Source: Rhizobium sp. Q54 | GTDB lineage: Bacteria; Pseudomonadota; Alphaproteobacteria; Micropepsales; Micropepsaceae | Assembly (NCBI GenBank): GCA_945860165.1 | Contig: CAMAPL010000004.1 | Location: 110,831-174,830 of the forward strand | DNA: 64,000 bases | Direction of reading: 5' to 3' | Shown: piece by piece, positions 47,465 to 56,805 of the stretch | Layout of the letters: every line of letters begins with the position of its first letter | Position numbering within the stretch: the stretch's first letter is position 1 | Program-made: the position numbers and the translations under genes | The notes under the pieces: generated by a model | Told to the model about the DNA's origin: nothing | Seen by the model: only the letters and a program-made list of their open reading frames with translations | Database searches by the model: none

Positions 47465-48226
47465 ATGTACCGCATTCTGCTTCCGGCGTCGCTGATCCTT
47501 GTGGCCGGATGCCTGTGCGCCAGCGCCAAAGACCTGAAAATCCTCACCGGCGCGGGCATGTCGATGCCGGTACGCCAGATGGCCGACCAGTATGCCGCCC
47601 GCACCGGCGCCAAGGTGGATGTGGTCAGTGATACCGCCGGCGGGGTGCAGAAGCGCGTGGAATCCGGCGAAAAATTCGATCTGGTGATCGCCACCACCAC
47701 CGTGATGGACAATCTGGCCAAGAGCGGAAAAGTCACCGGCGCGCACAGCAACCTGGCCCGCATGGTGGCGGGCATCGGCGCGCGTAAGGACGCGCCCAAA
47801 CCCGATATCGCCAGTGCCGAGGCCGTGAAAGCCACCCTGCTGGCCGCTAGAAATATTTCGTATGTCGACCCGGCATCCGGCGGCATCACCGGCGTGTTCT
47901 TCTTGTCGCAGGCCGACAGACTGGGCATCGGCAATGATGTGCGCGCCAAGGCCGTGCTGGCCAAAAACGGCACCGGCGTCGCGGCCGCCGTGGCCGATGG
48001 CAGCGCCCAGTATGGCGTCACGCTGGTCAGCGAGATGCTGCCCAATCGCCTCGTCGCGGTCTGGCCGCTGCCCGATGGGCTTCAGATGACCACCATCTAT
48101 GCCGCCGCTGTCGCCACCGATGCGCACAACGCAATGGACGCGGCGGCGATGCTGGAAGACCTTCGTGGCCCAAAGGGGCGCGATGCCAACCTGAAAGCCG
48201 GATTGCAGCCGGTTTCACAACAATAA
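47465..48226 (+). CDS. Solitary periplasmic substrate-binding lipoprotein (ModA-like)
   Basis: 253 residues. N-terminal MYRILLPASLILVAGC is a lipobox signal. Fold of type II binding proteins, with GAGMSMPVRQMADQY, GVQKRVESGEKFDLVIAT and YVDPASGGITGVFFL as in molybdate and related binding proteins. No ABC permease or ATPase gene is close, so it may serve a distant transporter or act as a sensor. It is followed by the Tat-exported sugar-acid enzyme after 13 bases, which suggests a sugar-acid ligand instead of molybdate. Confidence 0.82.
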   Translation: MYRILLPASLILVAGCLCASAKDLKILTGAGMSMPVRQMADQYAARTGAKVDVVSDTAGGVQKRVESGEKFDLVIATTTVMDNLAKSGKVTGAHSNLARMVAGIGARKDAPKPDIASAEAVKATLLAARNISYVDPASGGITGVFFLSQADRLGIGNDVRAKAVLAKNGTGVAAAVADGSAQYGVTLVSEMLPNRLVAVWPLPDGLQMTTIYAAAVATDAHNAMDAAAMLEDLRGPKGRDANLKAGLQPVSQQ

Positions 48227-48239
48227 AAGGGAGACGTTC

Positions 48240-49397
48240 ATGGATCGCAGAAAGTTCTTTTCCGTCACGAGCGCTGGTGCGGCCGCGGCCGCAGCCAGCA
48301 GCATTTCTAGTGCGCAAGCGCAGCAGCAGCAGCAATGGCGCAAGGGCGCCACTTCCTGCGCCAGCGGCAAGCTGCCGCTGCTGAAGGTCAAGCTGGGTCA
48401 TCAGTTCGGCACGCTCACAGAACGCAGCGCGTCCTGGGTTGCGCGCTATGGCGTGGACGAAATCTGCACCAGCCCTGTGGTGACCGATCCCACCCGCCTG
48501 TATCCGACGCCCGAAGAAATGCGCAAGATGCTGGACCTGGCGGCCAAGTGGAAGCTGAACGTCGGCATGGTGGACAGCGTGCTGCTGACCTCCTCGCACA
48601 TCGACGACGAAAAGAATCCGGCAATCATGCTGGCGCAGAGCCCGCAGCGCGACCGCGACATCGAAGCCTTCCAGAACCACATTCGCACCTGCGCCGCCAC
48701 CGGCATCAAGACCATCAAATACAATATGAGCCTGCTGGGCGTGTTGCGCAGCGAGCATGTGCCGGGCCGCGGCGACACCGTGTATGAAAAGTGGGACGCC
48801 AAGGCCGCGCTGACCAAGAACCCGCCGCTGACCAAGGCCGGTGTCGTGGGCGCCGATGCCTTCTGGGAGCGCATCGATTACTTCCTCAAGCGCGTGGTGC
48901 CGGTCGCCGCCGAGAACAAGGTGCGCATCGCCTGCCATCCGCAGGACCCGGGCACGCCGCCGGAAGGCTATCAGGGCATCACCAATGTCCTGGGCACCAT
49001 CGATGGCATGAAGCGCTTCATCAGCATGTATGAAAACCCGTATCACGGCTTAAATTTCTGCCAGGGTACGGTGTCGCAAAATCTGGTGAACCCGAAGACG
49101 GAACTGTTCGACGTCATCCGCTATTTCGGCAGCCGCAAGAAGATCTTCAACGTTCATTTCCGCAACATCACCGGCGGCCGCGACAATTTCGTCGCCGAGA
49201 TGTTCCCGGATGAAGGCGATGTCGATTTCGTGCAGGCGCTGAAAGTCTATCGGGAAGTCGGCTATGAAGACATGCTGATGCCCGACCACGCCCCGGCAGT
49301 GCCGGGCGACGCCCGGGAAGTTTTCCAGCGTGAAAACTTCCCGTTCGCCTTCGGCTATATCCGCGGCCTGATGCAGGCGGAACGTTCGATCACCTGA
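48240..49397 (+). CDS. Tat-exported mannonate-dehydratase-like protein
   Basis: 385 residues. Starts MDRRKFFSVTSAGAAAAAAS, a twin-arginine signal (RRKFF, then an Ala-rich stretch cut near SSAQAQ). The body is a TIM barrel similar to UxuA: GVDEICTSPVV, IRTCAATGIKTIKYNM, RIACHPQDPGTPPEGYQG, NVHFRNITGGRDNFVAEMF and DMLMPDHAPAVPG. Typical UxuA is cytoplasmic, so a periplasmic version is odd. Its chemistry is inferred from the fold only. It ends just before a bidirectional terminator. Confidence 0.82.
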   Translation: MDRRKFFSVTSAGAAAAAASSISSAQAQQQQQWRKGATSCASGKLPLLKVKLGHQFGTLTERSASWVARYGVDEICTSPVVTDPTRLYPTPEEMRKMLDLAAKWKLNVGMVDSVLLTSSHIDDEKNPAIMLAQSPQRDRDIEAFQNHIRTCAATGIKTIKYNMSLLGVLRSEHVPGRGDTVYEKWDAKAALTKNPPLTKAGVVGADAFWERIDYFLKRVVPVAAENKVRIACHPQDPGTPPEGYQGITNVLGTIDGMKRFISMYENPYHGLNFCQGTVSQNLVNPKTELFDVIRYFGSRKKIFNVHFRNITGGRDNFVAEMFPDEGDVDFVQALKVYREVGYEDMLMPDHAPAVPGDAREVFQRENFPFAFGYIRGLMQAERSIT

Positions 49398-49415
49398 TCG
49401 TAGCGCATACAAAAG

Positions 49416-49448
49416 AAAAGGCGCGGGAAGATATTTCCCGCGCCTTTT
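49416..49448. terminator. Bidirectional rho-independent terminator
   Basis: AAAAGGCGCGGGAA (49416-49429), loop GATAT, TTCCCGCGCCTTTT (49435-49448), with T's on both strands. It ends both the mannonate-dehydratase-like gene and the opposing MFS gene. Confidence 0.9.
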
Positions 49449-49463
49449 TTGTTTGCGCTGCGA

Positions 49464-50753
49464 TTAAGGTTCGACGCGCTCGACCTTGCCGATCAGCAGG
49501 ATGTAGGACAGCGCACCCAGGATCGCGACCACCGCCACATATGTCAGGCCCGGCGCGAAATTGCCGCCCTGGGCGAGATAGCCGATCACCAGCGGCGTGG
49601 CGATTCCCGACAGGTTGGAAATGAAGTTGAAAGTGCCGCCCGTCAGCCCAATCAGGTTGCGCGGTGCAATCGACGAGATCAGCGACCAGCCGATGCTGGC
49701 CAGGCCATTGCCGAAGAAGGCCAGCGACATGAAGGCGATCACCAGCTCCGGCGAGTCGACATAGTTGGCGCCGATGATGCTGCTGGACAGCAGCAACCCG
49801 CAGATGATCGGCGTCTTGCGCGCCACACCCAGGCTGGCGCCGCTGCGCAGGATGCGGTCGGACACAATGCCCGACAGCAGCACACCCACAAAAGCCGCCA
49901 GGAACGGGATCGAGGCGTACAGCCCGGTCTTCACAAAGCTGAGGCCGCGGAATTCGACCAGATAGGTGGGAAACCAGGTGAGGAAAAACCACTGGCACGA
50001 CGTCACCGCGAACTGGCCCAGATAAACTCCCCACAATTTGCGGTACTTCAGCACCGTGCTGAACTCGGCCCAGGTGATAGAGCGCCTCTCCTTGCGCGAC
50101 TGCACGCTGCCCAGATCGACCAGTGCGCCGCCGGCTTCGATCTCGGCGATTTCGGCGGCGTTGGCGCGGGTGGATTCGCGGGGGCTGCGATAGGCCCACA
50201 GCCAGATCAGGCCCCAGACGATGCCGCCAACGCCGGTGGTGTAGAACACCGTGCGCCAACCGTAATGCGATTGCAGCAAGAGCAGCAGCGGCGTCAGGAA
50301 GGCGAGGCCGACGAACTGCCCCGAGGTGTAAAAGCCGATGGCGCCCGCGCGTTCGCGGTCGGGAAACCAGCTGCTGACCACCATATTGTTGATCATGTAG
50401 GAGGGTGCTTCGAGTAGCCCGACCAGAAGCCGCAAGGCAATCAGCGTGACGATCCCACTGACCGCGCCCAGCATGACGGTGGCGAACGACCACAGGATCA
50501 GGATGATGGGATAGAGGTAGCGCGGCGCGATGCGGTCGACCAGCCAGCCGCCCGGTATCTGGCAGAACGCATAAGTCCAGCCGAAGGCCGACAGCAGCCA
50601 GCCCATATGCACCGTGTCGATGCCCAGTTCGGCGCGCATGGCGGGCGCGGTGATGGAAAGGTTGCTGCGGTCGAGGAATGTGATGACCACGCTGACAAAG
50701 ATCATCAGCATCGCGACATAGCGCGCGCGTGTCGGCTTTTCCGTCAGTGTCAT
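49464..50753 (-). CDS. MFS transporter, hexuronate/galactonate (ACS) type
   Basis: 429 residues from ATG 50753 (MTLTEKPTRARYVAMLMIFV). Twelve helices. FLDRSNLSITAPAMRAELGI and GWLLSAFGWTYAFCQIPGGW are the anion:cation symporter family marks. Probably imports D-galactonate or another hexonate, since it begins 1 base after the end of dgoD on the same strand. The open frame reaches further upstream, but that section is antisense-like and overlaps dgoD. Confidence 0.9.
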   Translation of the reverse strand: MTLTEKPTRARYVAMLMIFVSVVITFLDRSNLSITAPAMRAELGIDTVHMGWLLSAFGWTYAFCQIPGGWLVDRIAPRYLYPIILILWSFATVMLGAVSGIVTLIALRLLVGLLEAPSYMINNMVVSSWFPDRERAGAIGFYTSGQFVGLAFLTPLLLLLQSHYGWRTVFYTTGVGGIVWGLIWLWAYRSPRESTRANAAEIAEIEAGGALVDLGSVQSRKERRSITWAEFSTVLKYRKLWGVYLGQFAVTSCQWFFLTWFPTYLVEFRGLSFVKTGLYASIPFLAAFVGVLLSGIVSDRILRSGASLGVARKTPIICGLLLSSSIIGANYVDSPELVIAFMSLAFFGNGLASIGWSLISSIAPRNLIGLTGGTFNFISNLSGIATPLVIGYLAQGGNFAPGLTYVAVVAILGALSYILLIGKVERVEP

Positions 50754-50754
50754 T

Positions 50755-51903
50755 TTACCACTCCGCAAATGATCCATCTTCGTGACGCCAGACCGGCGGG
50801 CGCCAGCGATGGCCCTGGGCCGCGCCACGCGCGACTGCATCTTCGTTGATTTCGATACCCAGGCCCGGTCCATCGGGAATGGCGACGAATCCGTCAGCAT
50901 AGGCGAACACCGACGGATCGGTGACGTAATCCAGCAGGTCGTTGGCCTTGTTGTAATGGATGCCCAGGCTTTGTTCCTGGATCACCGCATTGGCGCAGAC
51001 CGCATCCAGCTGCAAACAGGCCGCCAGCGCGATGGGCCCCAGCGGGCAATGCAGCGCCAGCGCTACATCATAGGCTTCCGCCATGGCCGCAATCTTCCTG
51101 GTCTCGGTGATGCCGCCGGCATGGCTGGGGTCCGGCTGGATGATGTCGACCAGCCCGTCGGTCAGAACCGTCTTGAAATCCCAGCGCGAGAACAGCCGCT
51201 CACCCAGCGCGATGGGAGTGGCGGTGTGGTTGGCGATTTCGCGCAGCGCCTCGACATGCTCGCTCAGCACCGGCTCTTCGATGAACATCAGGGCGTAGGG
51301 ATCGAGTTCTTTCGCCAGCACCTTGGCCATGGGCCGGTGCAGGCGGCCATGGAAATCCACCGCGATGCCGAATTCCGGCCCCATTGCCTCGCGCAGCGCG
51401 CCGACCCGTTCCAGCACCGCATCGATCTTGGCGTTGCTGTCTATCCAGGCCACCTCTTCGGTCGCCAGCATCTTGATGGCGGTGAAGCCCCGCGCCGCCA
51501 CGTCTTTCGCGGCCGCCACGATATTGTCGGGCCGGTCGCCGCCAATCCAGGAATAGACGCGCATCTTGCCCCGCACCGGGCCGCCCAGCAGCTTGTGCAC
51601 CGGCTGGCCCAGCACCTTGCCCTTGATGTCCCACAGCGCCTGGTCGATCCCCGCCAGCGCGCTCATGTGAAGGGCGCCACCGCGGTAAAAGCCGCCGCGA
51701 TACAGCACGGTCCAATGGTCTTCGATGGCGGACGGGTCTTTGCCGACCAGATAGTCGGCCAGTTCGGCAACGCAGGCGGCAACCGTTTCGGCGCGGCCTT
51801 CCACCACCGGCTCGCCCCAGCCGGTAACACCAGCGTCTGTTTCCACTTTCAGGAACAGCCAGCGCGGCGGCACCACATAGGTGGTGAGTTTGGTGATCTT
51901 CAT
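50755..51903 (-). CDS. dgoD: D-galactonate dehydratase
   Basis: 382 residues from ATG 51903 (MKITKLTTYVVPPRWLFLKV), the family length. Enolase superfamily: capping domain with GWGEPVVEGRAETVAACVAE, barrel with metal acids in IAVDFHGRLHRPMA and FIEEPVLSEHVEALR, ALGERLFSRWDF, and the late PDPSHAGGITETRKIAA. Converts D-galactonate to 2-keto-3-deoxygalactonate. The following gene is its likely transporter; no kinase or aldolase of the pathway is in view. Confidence 0.92.
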   Translation of the reverse strand: MKITKLTTYVVPPRWLFLKVETDAGVTGWGEPVVEGRAETVAACVAELADYLVGKDPSAIEDHWTVLYRGGFYRGGALHMSALAGIDQALWDIKGKVLGQPVHKLLGGPVRGKMRVYSWIGGDRPDNIVAAAKDVAARGFTAIKMLATEEVAWIDSNAKIDAVLERVGALREAMGPEFGIAVDFHGRLHRPMAKVLAKELDPYALMFIEEPVLSEHVEALREIANHTATPIALGERLFSRWDFKTVLTDGLVDIIQPDPSHAGGITETRKIAAMAEAYDVALALHCPLGPIALAACLQLDAVCANAVIQEQSLGIHYNKANDLLDYVTDPSVFAYADGFVAIPDGPGLGIEINEDAVARGAAQGHRWRPPVWRHEDGSFAEW

Positions 51904-52034
51904 AAAGCCGCCCCGAAATCCCAGGCTTTTCGCGCCTTTTGTCCGACAGTGACGACGTTTTGGGGCGTGCGCAAGCTTGTCGCAGGACAATCTGCGCGGG
52001 GCAAAACACCCCTTGCCGGGCCTATGTTTGGCGC

Positions 52035-52415
52035 ATGAGCGAACACACAGACGTCGATCTGAAAACCGCCAGCCTTCGCGCCGTGATGGGCCGCTGCCCG
52101 GCTTGCGGCGAGGGCAAGCTGTTCCGCTCCTATCTCAAGCAGGTCGACAATTGCGCCTCCTGCGGCGAAGCCTTCGGCCAGATCCGCGCCGACGACGCCG
52201 CGCCCTGGGCGACCATCATTCTGGTGGGCCATGTCTTCCTGCCCTTCGCCTTCATGATCGATGTCGACTTCCTGCCGGCATGGGTGGTGATGACTATGTG
52301 GTCGGCGCTGTTCGCCGCCATCTCGCTGGCCCTGCTGCCGCGCGCCAAGGCGATGTTCATCGCCATCCTGTGGCAGACGCGCGCCCCCGGTTACCAGCCG
52401 GTGGAACTGGTCTGA
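52035..52415 (+). CDS. DUF983 membrane protein
   Basis: 126 residues from ATG 52035. N-terminal zinc-ribbon-like pairs (GRCPACGEGKLF and NCASCGEAF) followed by two helices (TIILVGHVFLPFAFMIDV; VVMTMWSALFAAISLALL). This is the DUF983 family, often near cytochrome oxidase assembly genes elsewhere, with no proven role. No oxidase genes are near here. Divergent from dgoD. Confidence 0.88.
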   Translation: MSEHTDVDLKTASLRAVMGRCPACGEGKLFRSYLKQVDNCASCGEAFGQIRADDAAPWATIILVGHVFLPFAFMIDVDFLPAWVVMTMWSALFAAISLALLPRAKAMFIAILWQTRAPGYQPVELV

Positions 52416-52499
52416 AAACCGGGCGACCTGTTGGCCGCCGGGTGTGACGGTTCTGTTACATTTCCATGTCAGGCTGCCCCCCAGATCATGAGGCGAGCA

Positions 52500-53021
52500 A
52501 TGCGTAAACACCTTCTTCTGGCCGGTTTGGCTATGGCGTCCCTGTCCCCTGCTCTGGCGGGCCCGCGCGAGGACAGCGATGCCGGCATTGCGCGGTGCGC
52601 AACTCTTGGTGACGACCGCGCCTATCTCAATTGCATCTATGGCGCGGTGCAGCCTTTGCGCGCCCGGCTGGGCCTGCCGCCCGCGCCCGAAGCGCAGATT
52701 CGCGCGGTGCCGCCGGTCACGGCATCGGCACCGATTTTATCCCCCCGCCCCACCGCCGCGCCGCGCGCGCCCAGCGAAGCCGCTTTTGCCGGCGGCATGC
52801 GCGAGCGCATAGACAATTTCACGTTCGGCCGCGACGGGCTATTCCGCCTGATGCTGGAAAATGGGGAAATGTACCGCCAGGATCCCGCTGATGCGCCGCG
52901 CGCCAGATGGACCGGCCGCGGTTCGGATTACCTGGTGTTCGTCATCAAACAGGGGCCGCGTAACGCCGTGATGAAAGTCATGGGCGATACCAACATCTAC
53001 CGGATGCAGAAGGTCAACTGA
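52500..53021 (+). CDS. Exported protein of unknown function
   Basis: 173 residues from ATG 52500, signal peptide MRKHLLLAGLAMASLSPALA. The mature part has two Cys (ARCATLGDDRAYLNCIYGA), a Pro/Ala-rich linker, and a C-terminal beta domain (FTFGRDGLFRLMLENGEMYR, DYLVFVIKQGPRNAVMKVMG). It may be periplasmic. No family is recognised. It converges with the next MFS gene, 3 bases between ends. Confidence 0.75.
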   Translation: MRKHLLLAGLAMASLSPALAGPREDSDAGIARCATLGDDRAYLNCIYGAVQPLRARLGLPPAPEAQIRAVPPVTASAPILSPRPTAAPRAPSEAAFAGGMRERIDNFTFGRDGLFRLMLENGEMYRQDPADAPRARWTGRGSDYLVFVIKQGPRNAVMKVMGDTNIYRMQKVN

Positions 53022-53024
53022 CCG

Positions 53025-54326
53025 TCAAATCGATGCAGGCTTTTCATACTCGGCCGCCAGCATGCGATAGGCGCGCGAGTACATCGCCGCGATGGTCACG
53101 AACAGCCCGATAGCGGCGGCGATGATGAAGGTCAGCGCCATGCCGCGGCCATCGCCGGTGCCGAACCAGCCGCCGATCAATTTCACGCCCGCGCCCGTGG
53201 TCATGAACGGGATGAACACGAACTGGGCGAGCGGGCCGATCAGGAACGCGGTGATCGGCGAGGCGGCATTTTCGATGCTCTGCGCGAAGCCGATCACCCG
53301 GCCCTGACGTTCCAGCGGTACCACCTTTTGCACGATGGTATGCTCGGTGGCTTCGGCGAAGGGCACCGACAGCGTCCAGACCAAGATGCCGGCGGCCATC
53401 AGCAGGATGGACGGCCGCAGCGGGAAGATCAGCGTCGCCACCCACATGATGATGTTGACCATGAACAGCGTTTTGAGCGGCTTGGAGCCCAGGCCATAGC
53501 GCGTGATGTAAAGCCCGGCGGCAATAAAGCCCAGGCTCAGAACGCCCCACAGCGCACCCCAGGCCTGCACCGACATCAGCGACAGGCCATACGGGTCCAT
53601 CAGCGCCATGAAGATGCCGCCCAGGAAATTGTTGAAGGTGGTGAAAAGAATCAGCCCGATCAGGCCCGGAATGGCCGCGATCATCCGCATGGTACCGCGC
53701 ACGTCGAGCGTTTTGGGATTTTCGTCGCTGTGCGCGATTTGCGGTTCGTCCACCTTGATGAAGGACAGATGGATCAGGGCGCAGATGGTGATGACGATGC
53801 TCGCCATCACGATGGCGAAGATGCCCAGATAGGCCAACGCGAAGCCCGAAGCGACGCCCGCGCCCGACGACGACAGGCCCATGATCATGCCACTGACGCC
53901 ATTGGCGCGGTCGCGCATCCCTTCCGGGACCAGGATGGTGACGGTGATGAGCAGCGCGATGGTGCGGATGTTGCTCATGACCACCCCCAGCAGGATAATG
54001 CCGACGAAGCTCCACAGCCACAGGCTGGACGCCGCCTTGAAGGCACCCGCCGGCGCGGCCAGATGGATCAGCGTCGCGGCGGTAAAGAAGACCAGCGTGG
54101 CGCTGCTGGAGAACAGCATCGCGTGCTTCTTCTTGTGATGGTCGATGATGCCGCCGAACAGGAAGCTGGAGACGGTCGCGATCACCATATAGGAGCCCGC
54201 GATGATCGAGCTGGCCAGCAGCGAACGCGTTTCCAGATAGACCCAGAACACCAGCGCGAACCACAGGAGGAAATTCGCCAGCGTGGTCAGCAGCGCGTTG
54301 GACGCTATGTGATAGAAAGTGCGCAT
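53025..54326 (-). CDS. MFS transporter
   Basis: 433 residues, twelve predicted helices. The helix 2-3 loop FLFGGIIDHHKKKHAMLFSS and the central GVMSNIRTIALLITVTILVP fit drug/macrolide-type MFS exporters (MefA-like). ATG 54326 starts MRTFYHIASNALLTTLANFL. The substrate is unknown. Another long frame covers this gene on the same strand but has non-membrane, Arg/His-rich composition. Single gene with tRNA-Thr 56 bases upstream on the same strand. Confidence 0.85.
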   Translation of the reverse strand: MRTFYHIASNALLTTLANFLLWFALVFWVYLETRSLLASSIIAGSYMVIATVSSFLFGGIIDHHKKKHAMLFSSSATLVFFTAATLIHLAAPAGAFKAASSLWLWSFVGIILLGVVMSNIRTIALLITVTILVPEGMRDRANGVSGMIMGLSSSGAGVASGFALAYLGIFAIVMASIVITICALIHLSFIKVDEPQIAHSDENPKTLDVRGTMRMIAAIPGLIGLILFTTFNNFLGGIFMALMDPYGLSLMSVQAWGALWGVLSLGFIAAGLYITRYGLGSKPLKTLFMVNIIMWVATLIFPLRPSILLMAAGILVWTLSVPFAEATEHTIVQKVVPLERQGRVIGFAQSIENAASPITAFLIGPLAQFVFIPFMTTGAGVKLIGGWFGTGDGRGMALTFIIAAAIGLFVTIAAMYSRAYRMLAAEYEKPASI

Positions 54327-54382
54327 GCGCTCGCTGGGGATCCGGCAATAAAAAGCACGCGAAAAATCGCGGGCTGTTTAAA

Positions 54383-54458
54383 TGGTGCCGCCTGCCAGAC
54401 TCGAACTGGCGGCCTCCGCATTACGAATGCGATGCTCTACCAACTGAGCTAAGGCGGC
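54383..54458 (-). tRNA. tRNA-Thr (CGT)
   Basis: 76 bases, all stems pair. Acceptor GCCGCCT/AGGCGGC, D arm GCTCAGTTGGTAGAGC, anticodon stem-loop CGCATTCGTAATGCG with CGT (reads ACG), T arm CCAGTTCGAGTCTGG. The 3' CCA is encoded (54383-54385). Flanks show no integrase or direct repeat of the 3' half. Confidence 0.97.
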
Positions 54459-54537
54459 TTCCGGTTACCGGAGGTGCGGGAAACTACTGATCCCGCACCC
54501 CCTGCGCAACGCCTAAAGCTACCCCCCAAGCCCTTAA

Positions 54538-55788
54538 TCAGGGCTTGCCGGTATAGGAAATCCGCCAAATCCGGCCCTTGTTGGAGTCGGAGACGAACAG
54601 CGCGCCGTCCGGGGCCACCGCCACGCCCACCGGGCGGTAGGTGGCCTGCTTGATGTTCTTGTGCTCGGGCGTCGGGCCGGCAAAGCCTTCGGCGAAGGCG
54701 ACCGGGGTTCCGGACTTGCCGCCCACGAACGGCACGAACATCACGTTATAGCCCTTGCGCCCACCCGGCACGATGGCCGGGTCGTTGCCGCCATGCATGG
54801 CGAGGAAGGCGCCGCCGCGATAGGACCGCGGGAACTGGGTGCCGTTGTAGAACACCTGGTCCAGGGTGGCGGGGCGCAGCTGGTGGAACACCTGCACCGG
54901 CTTGGCGTACTTCGCATCCGTCACCACGGTCTTGCCGTCGCCGCCATATTCCGGCGCGGTCAGGCGAGCTTTCTTCACGCCGTCCCAATAGGTATAGGGC
55001 CAGCCCATGTCGGTGCCCTTGGTGACCTTGAACATCTCGTCGGGAATGGCGTCGTCATCGGCCTGGCTGATGATGTCCGGCCAGCCCTTGGAGGTGCCGT
55101 CGCGGCCGTGATTGGTCAGGTACAGGCCATCGCCCTGGCGCCAGTCCAGCGCGCTGGAATTGCGGATGCCGGTGGCGAAATGCTCGCCGTCGGTCAGCTT
55201 CTGGCCGACCTTGTTTTCATCAAAGCGCCAGATGCCGCCGCGGAAGGCCAGCAGCGGACAGGGCATGAGCCCCTTCGGCTTGGCTTCCTTCGGATTCTCG
55301 GGATCGGGGCAGTTGTTGGTGCCGCCGCCGCCATCGATCGAGACGTACAGGCTGCCCGCACCGTCAAAGGCGATGGGATGATTGCTCTGCGTGATCCCGT
55401 CCACGATCACTTCGGACTTGGTGGGGACCAGCATGTCATCCAGCGCAAAACGCTGAACCTGGGTGCCGGAGGCGGCATACAGGTAACCCTTCCACACCTT
55501 GATGCCAGTGCCCTGGTCCGCCGTCTCGATACCGAAATTGGCCTTCTGCAGCAGGGTGTGATCGGGCGCGAGGCGCAGCGCGATGATGCCGACCGACGGC
55601 TGCTTCGCACCGTGGCGGGTCGAGATGTAGATGTCGTTGCCGCGCAGCGCCATGTGGCGGATCGGGCCAAGACCATCGGCCACCACCTTGGCATGGAAGC
55701 CCTTGGGCAGGATCAGGCCATCGGGTCCTTGCGCGAAAGCGGGCGCAGAACTGCACAGCAGGGCCGCCGCAAACATCATTTTTTTCAT
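54538..55788 (-). CDS. PQQ-dependent sugar dehydrogenase family (sorbosone dehydrogenase-like)
   Basis: 416 residues from ATG 55788, signal peptide MKKMMFAAALLCSSAPAFAQ. Six-bladed beta-propeller of soluble glucose/sorbosone dehydrogenases: GPIRHMALRGNDIYISTRHG, ATGIRNSSALDWRQGDGLYL, TDMGWPYTYWDG and ends GVAVAPDGALFVSDSNKGR. Periplasmic oxidation of an aldose or similar sugar, feeding electrons to the respiratory chain; PQQ genes are not in the window. It fits the sugar-acid genes a few kb away, though the distance is too great to claim an operon. Confidence 0.87.
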   Translation of the reverse strand: MKKMMFAAALLCSSAPAFAQGPDGLILPKGFHAKVVADGLGPIRHMALRGNDIYISTRHGAKQPSVGIIALRLAPDHTLLQKANFGIETADQGTGIKVWKGYLYAASGTQVQRFALDDMLVPTKSEVIVDGITQSNHPIAFDGAGSLYVSIDGGGGTNNCPDPENPKEAKPKGLMPCPLLAFRGGIWRFDENKVGQKLTDGEHFATGIRNSSALDWRQGDGLYLTNHGRDGTSKGWPDIISQADDDAIPDEMFKVTKGTDMGWPYTYWDGVKKARLTAPEYGGDGKTVVTDAKYAKPVQVFHQLRPATLDQVFYNGTQFPRSYRGGAFLAMHGGNDPAIVPGGRKGYNVMFVPFVGGKSGTPVAFAEGFAGPTPEHKNIKQATYRPVGVAVAPDGALFVSDSNKGRIWRISYTGKP

Positions 55789-55874
55789 GAACTCTCCCCA
55801 GCGGGCTGACGCCCTATTTTGACTGGGCGCTACCCTAACCGCGCCCCAAAACTTGCGCAATATCAGCCGCGTCT

Positions 55875-56792
55875 TCAGCCTCGCCTGGCGCGGGGATGGG
55901 CGATTTCATAGGTCTTGAGCAGCTGAGTGGTTTCGATCGCAGTATATATCTGGGTGGTCGAAAGCGAGGAATGGCCCAGCAATTCCTGCACGGAACGCAG
56001 ATCACCGCCGCCCTGTAAAATATGAGTGGCGAAGGAATGGCGCAGGGCGTGCGGTGTCGCTTTTTCGGGCAGTCCCAGCCGCCCCCGCAATTTCTGCATC
56101 AGGGCCTGGGCTTCGCGCGGGCTCATCGGTTTGCCGCGCCGCGACAAAAACAGCGGCGATGATGGCGGGCCGGTGAACGGAATTTTATCTGCGTAATCCT
56201 GCAACGCCGCGGCGACCAGCGGCAACATCGGCACGCTGCGTTCCTTGCCGCCCTTGCCGACCACGGTCAGGGTTTCGCCCAGCGGCACGTCGCCCCGCTT
56301 CAGCCCCAGCGCCTCGGAAATGCGCAGCCCGCCGCCATAAAGAAGCGTCAACAGCGCCGCGTCGCGCGCGCCCAACCATTCAACCTTGTGCTCGCCGGCT
56401 TCCTCGATGGTGCGCGCCGCGTCGACCGCTGACAGCGGGCGCGGCAGCGGTCGGCGCACCCGCGGGGTTCGGATGGAGCGGGCGGCAGCATTTTCCAGAA
56501 TGCCTTCGCGCGCCAGGAATTTGTAGAAGCTGCGCACCGCCGCCATCGCCCGCTGCACCCCGCCCGCGCCCAGCCCTTCGCTGCGGCGGCTGGAAACAAA
56601 GGCGCGGATATCGGCGGGCGTCAATTTGGCCAGCGCCTTTTGCGTGACCGCACCGCCGATATGGGCGGCCTGGAAGTCAATAAAGCGCGCCACGTCATCG
56701 CCATAGGCACGCAAGGTATTGGGCGAGGCACGGCGCTCATGCGCCAGCATCGCCAGCCAGCTTTTGCGAAGAGCGTCGGCGCCTTCGCTCAC
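55875..56792 (-). CDS. xerC: Tyrosine recombinase XerC
   Basis: Resolves chromosome dimers at dif together with XerD. From GTG 56792 it is 305 residues; GGAGGGGG lies 3 bases before, deciding this start over ATG 56837, which would overlap the transaldolase gene. Core-binding domain RRASPNTLRAYGDDVARFI. Catalytic residues: Arg in LYGGGLRISEALGL, Lys in VVGKGGKERSVPM, H-x2-R in THPALRHSFATH-like TPHALRHSFATH, His in LLGHSSLS and Tyr in TTQIYTAIE. Confidence 0.93.
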   Translation of the reverse strand: MSEGADALRKSWLAMLAHERRASPNTLRAYGDDVARFIDFQAAHIGGAVTQKALAKLTPADIRAFVSSRRSEGLGAGGVQRAMAAVRSFYKFLAREGILENAAARSIRTPRVRRPLPRPLSAVDAARTIEEAGEHKVEWLGARDAALLTLLYGGGLRISEALGLKRGDVPLGETLTVVGKGGKERSVPMLPLVAAALQDYADKIPFTGPPSSPLFLSRRGKPMSPREAQALMQKLRGRLGLPEKATPHALRHSFATHILQGGGDLRSVQELLGHSSLSTTQIYTAIETTQLLKTYEIAHPRARRG

Positions 56793-56805
56793 TTGCCCCC
56801 TCCAA

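Noticed and set aside
53044..54348. 434-codon frame overlapping the MFS gene on the same strand
   Set aside because: Arg/His/Gly-rich, no membrane helices, whereas the other frame gives a twelve-helix transporter.
54383..54458. tRNA-Thr as an integration site
   Set aside because: No integrase gene nearby and no direct repeat of the tRNA 3' end; genes on both sides are ordinary.
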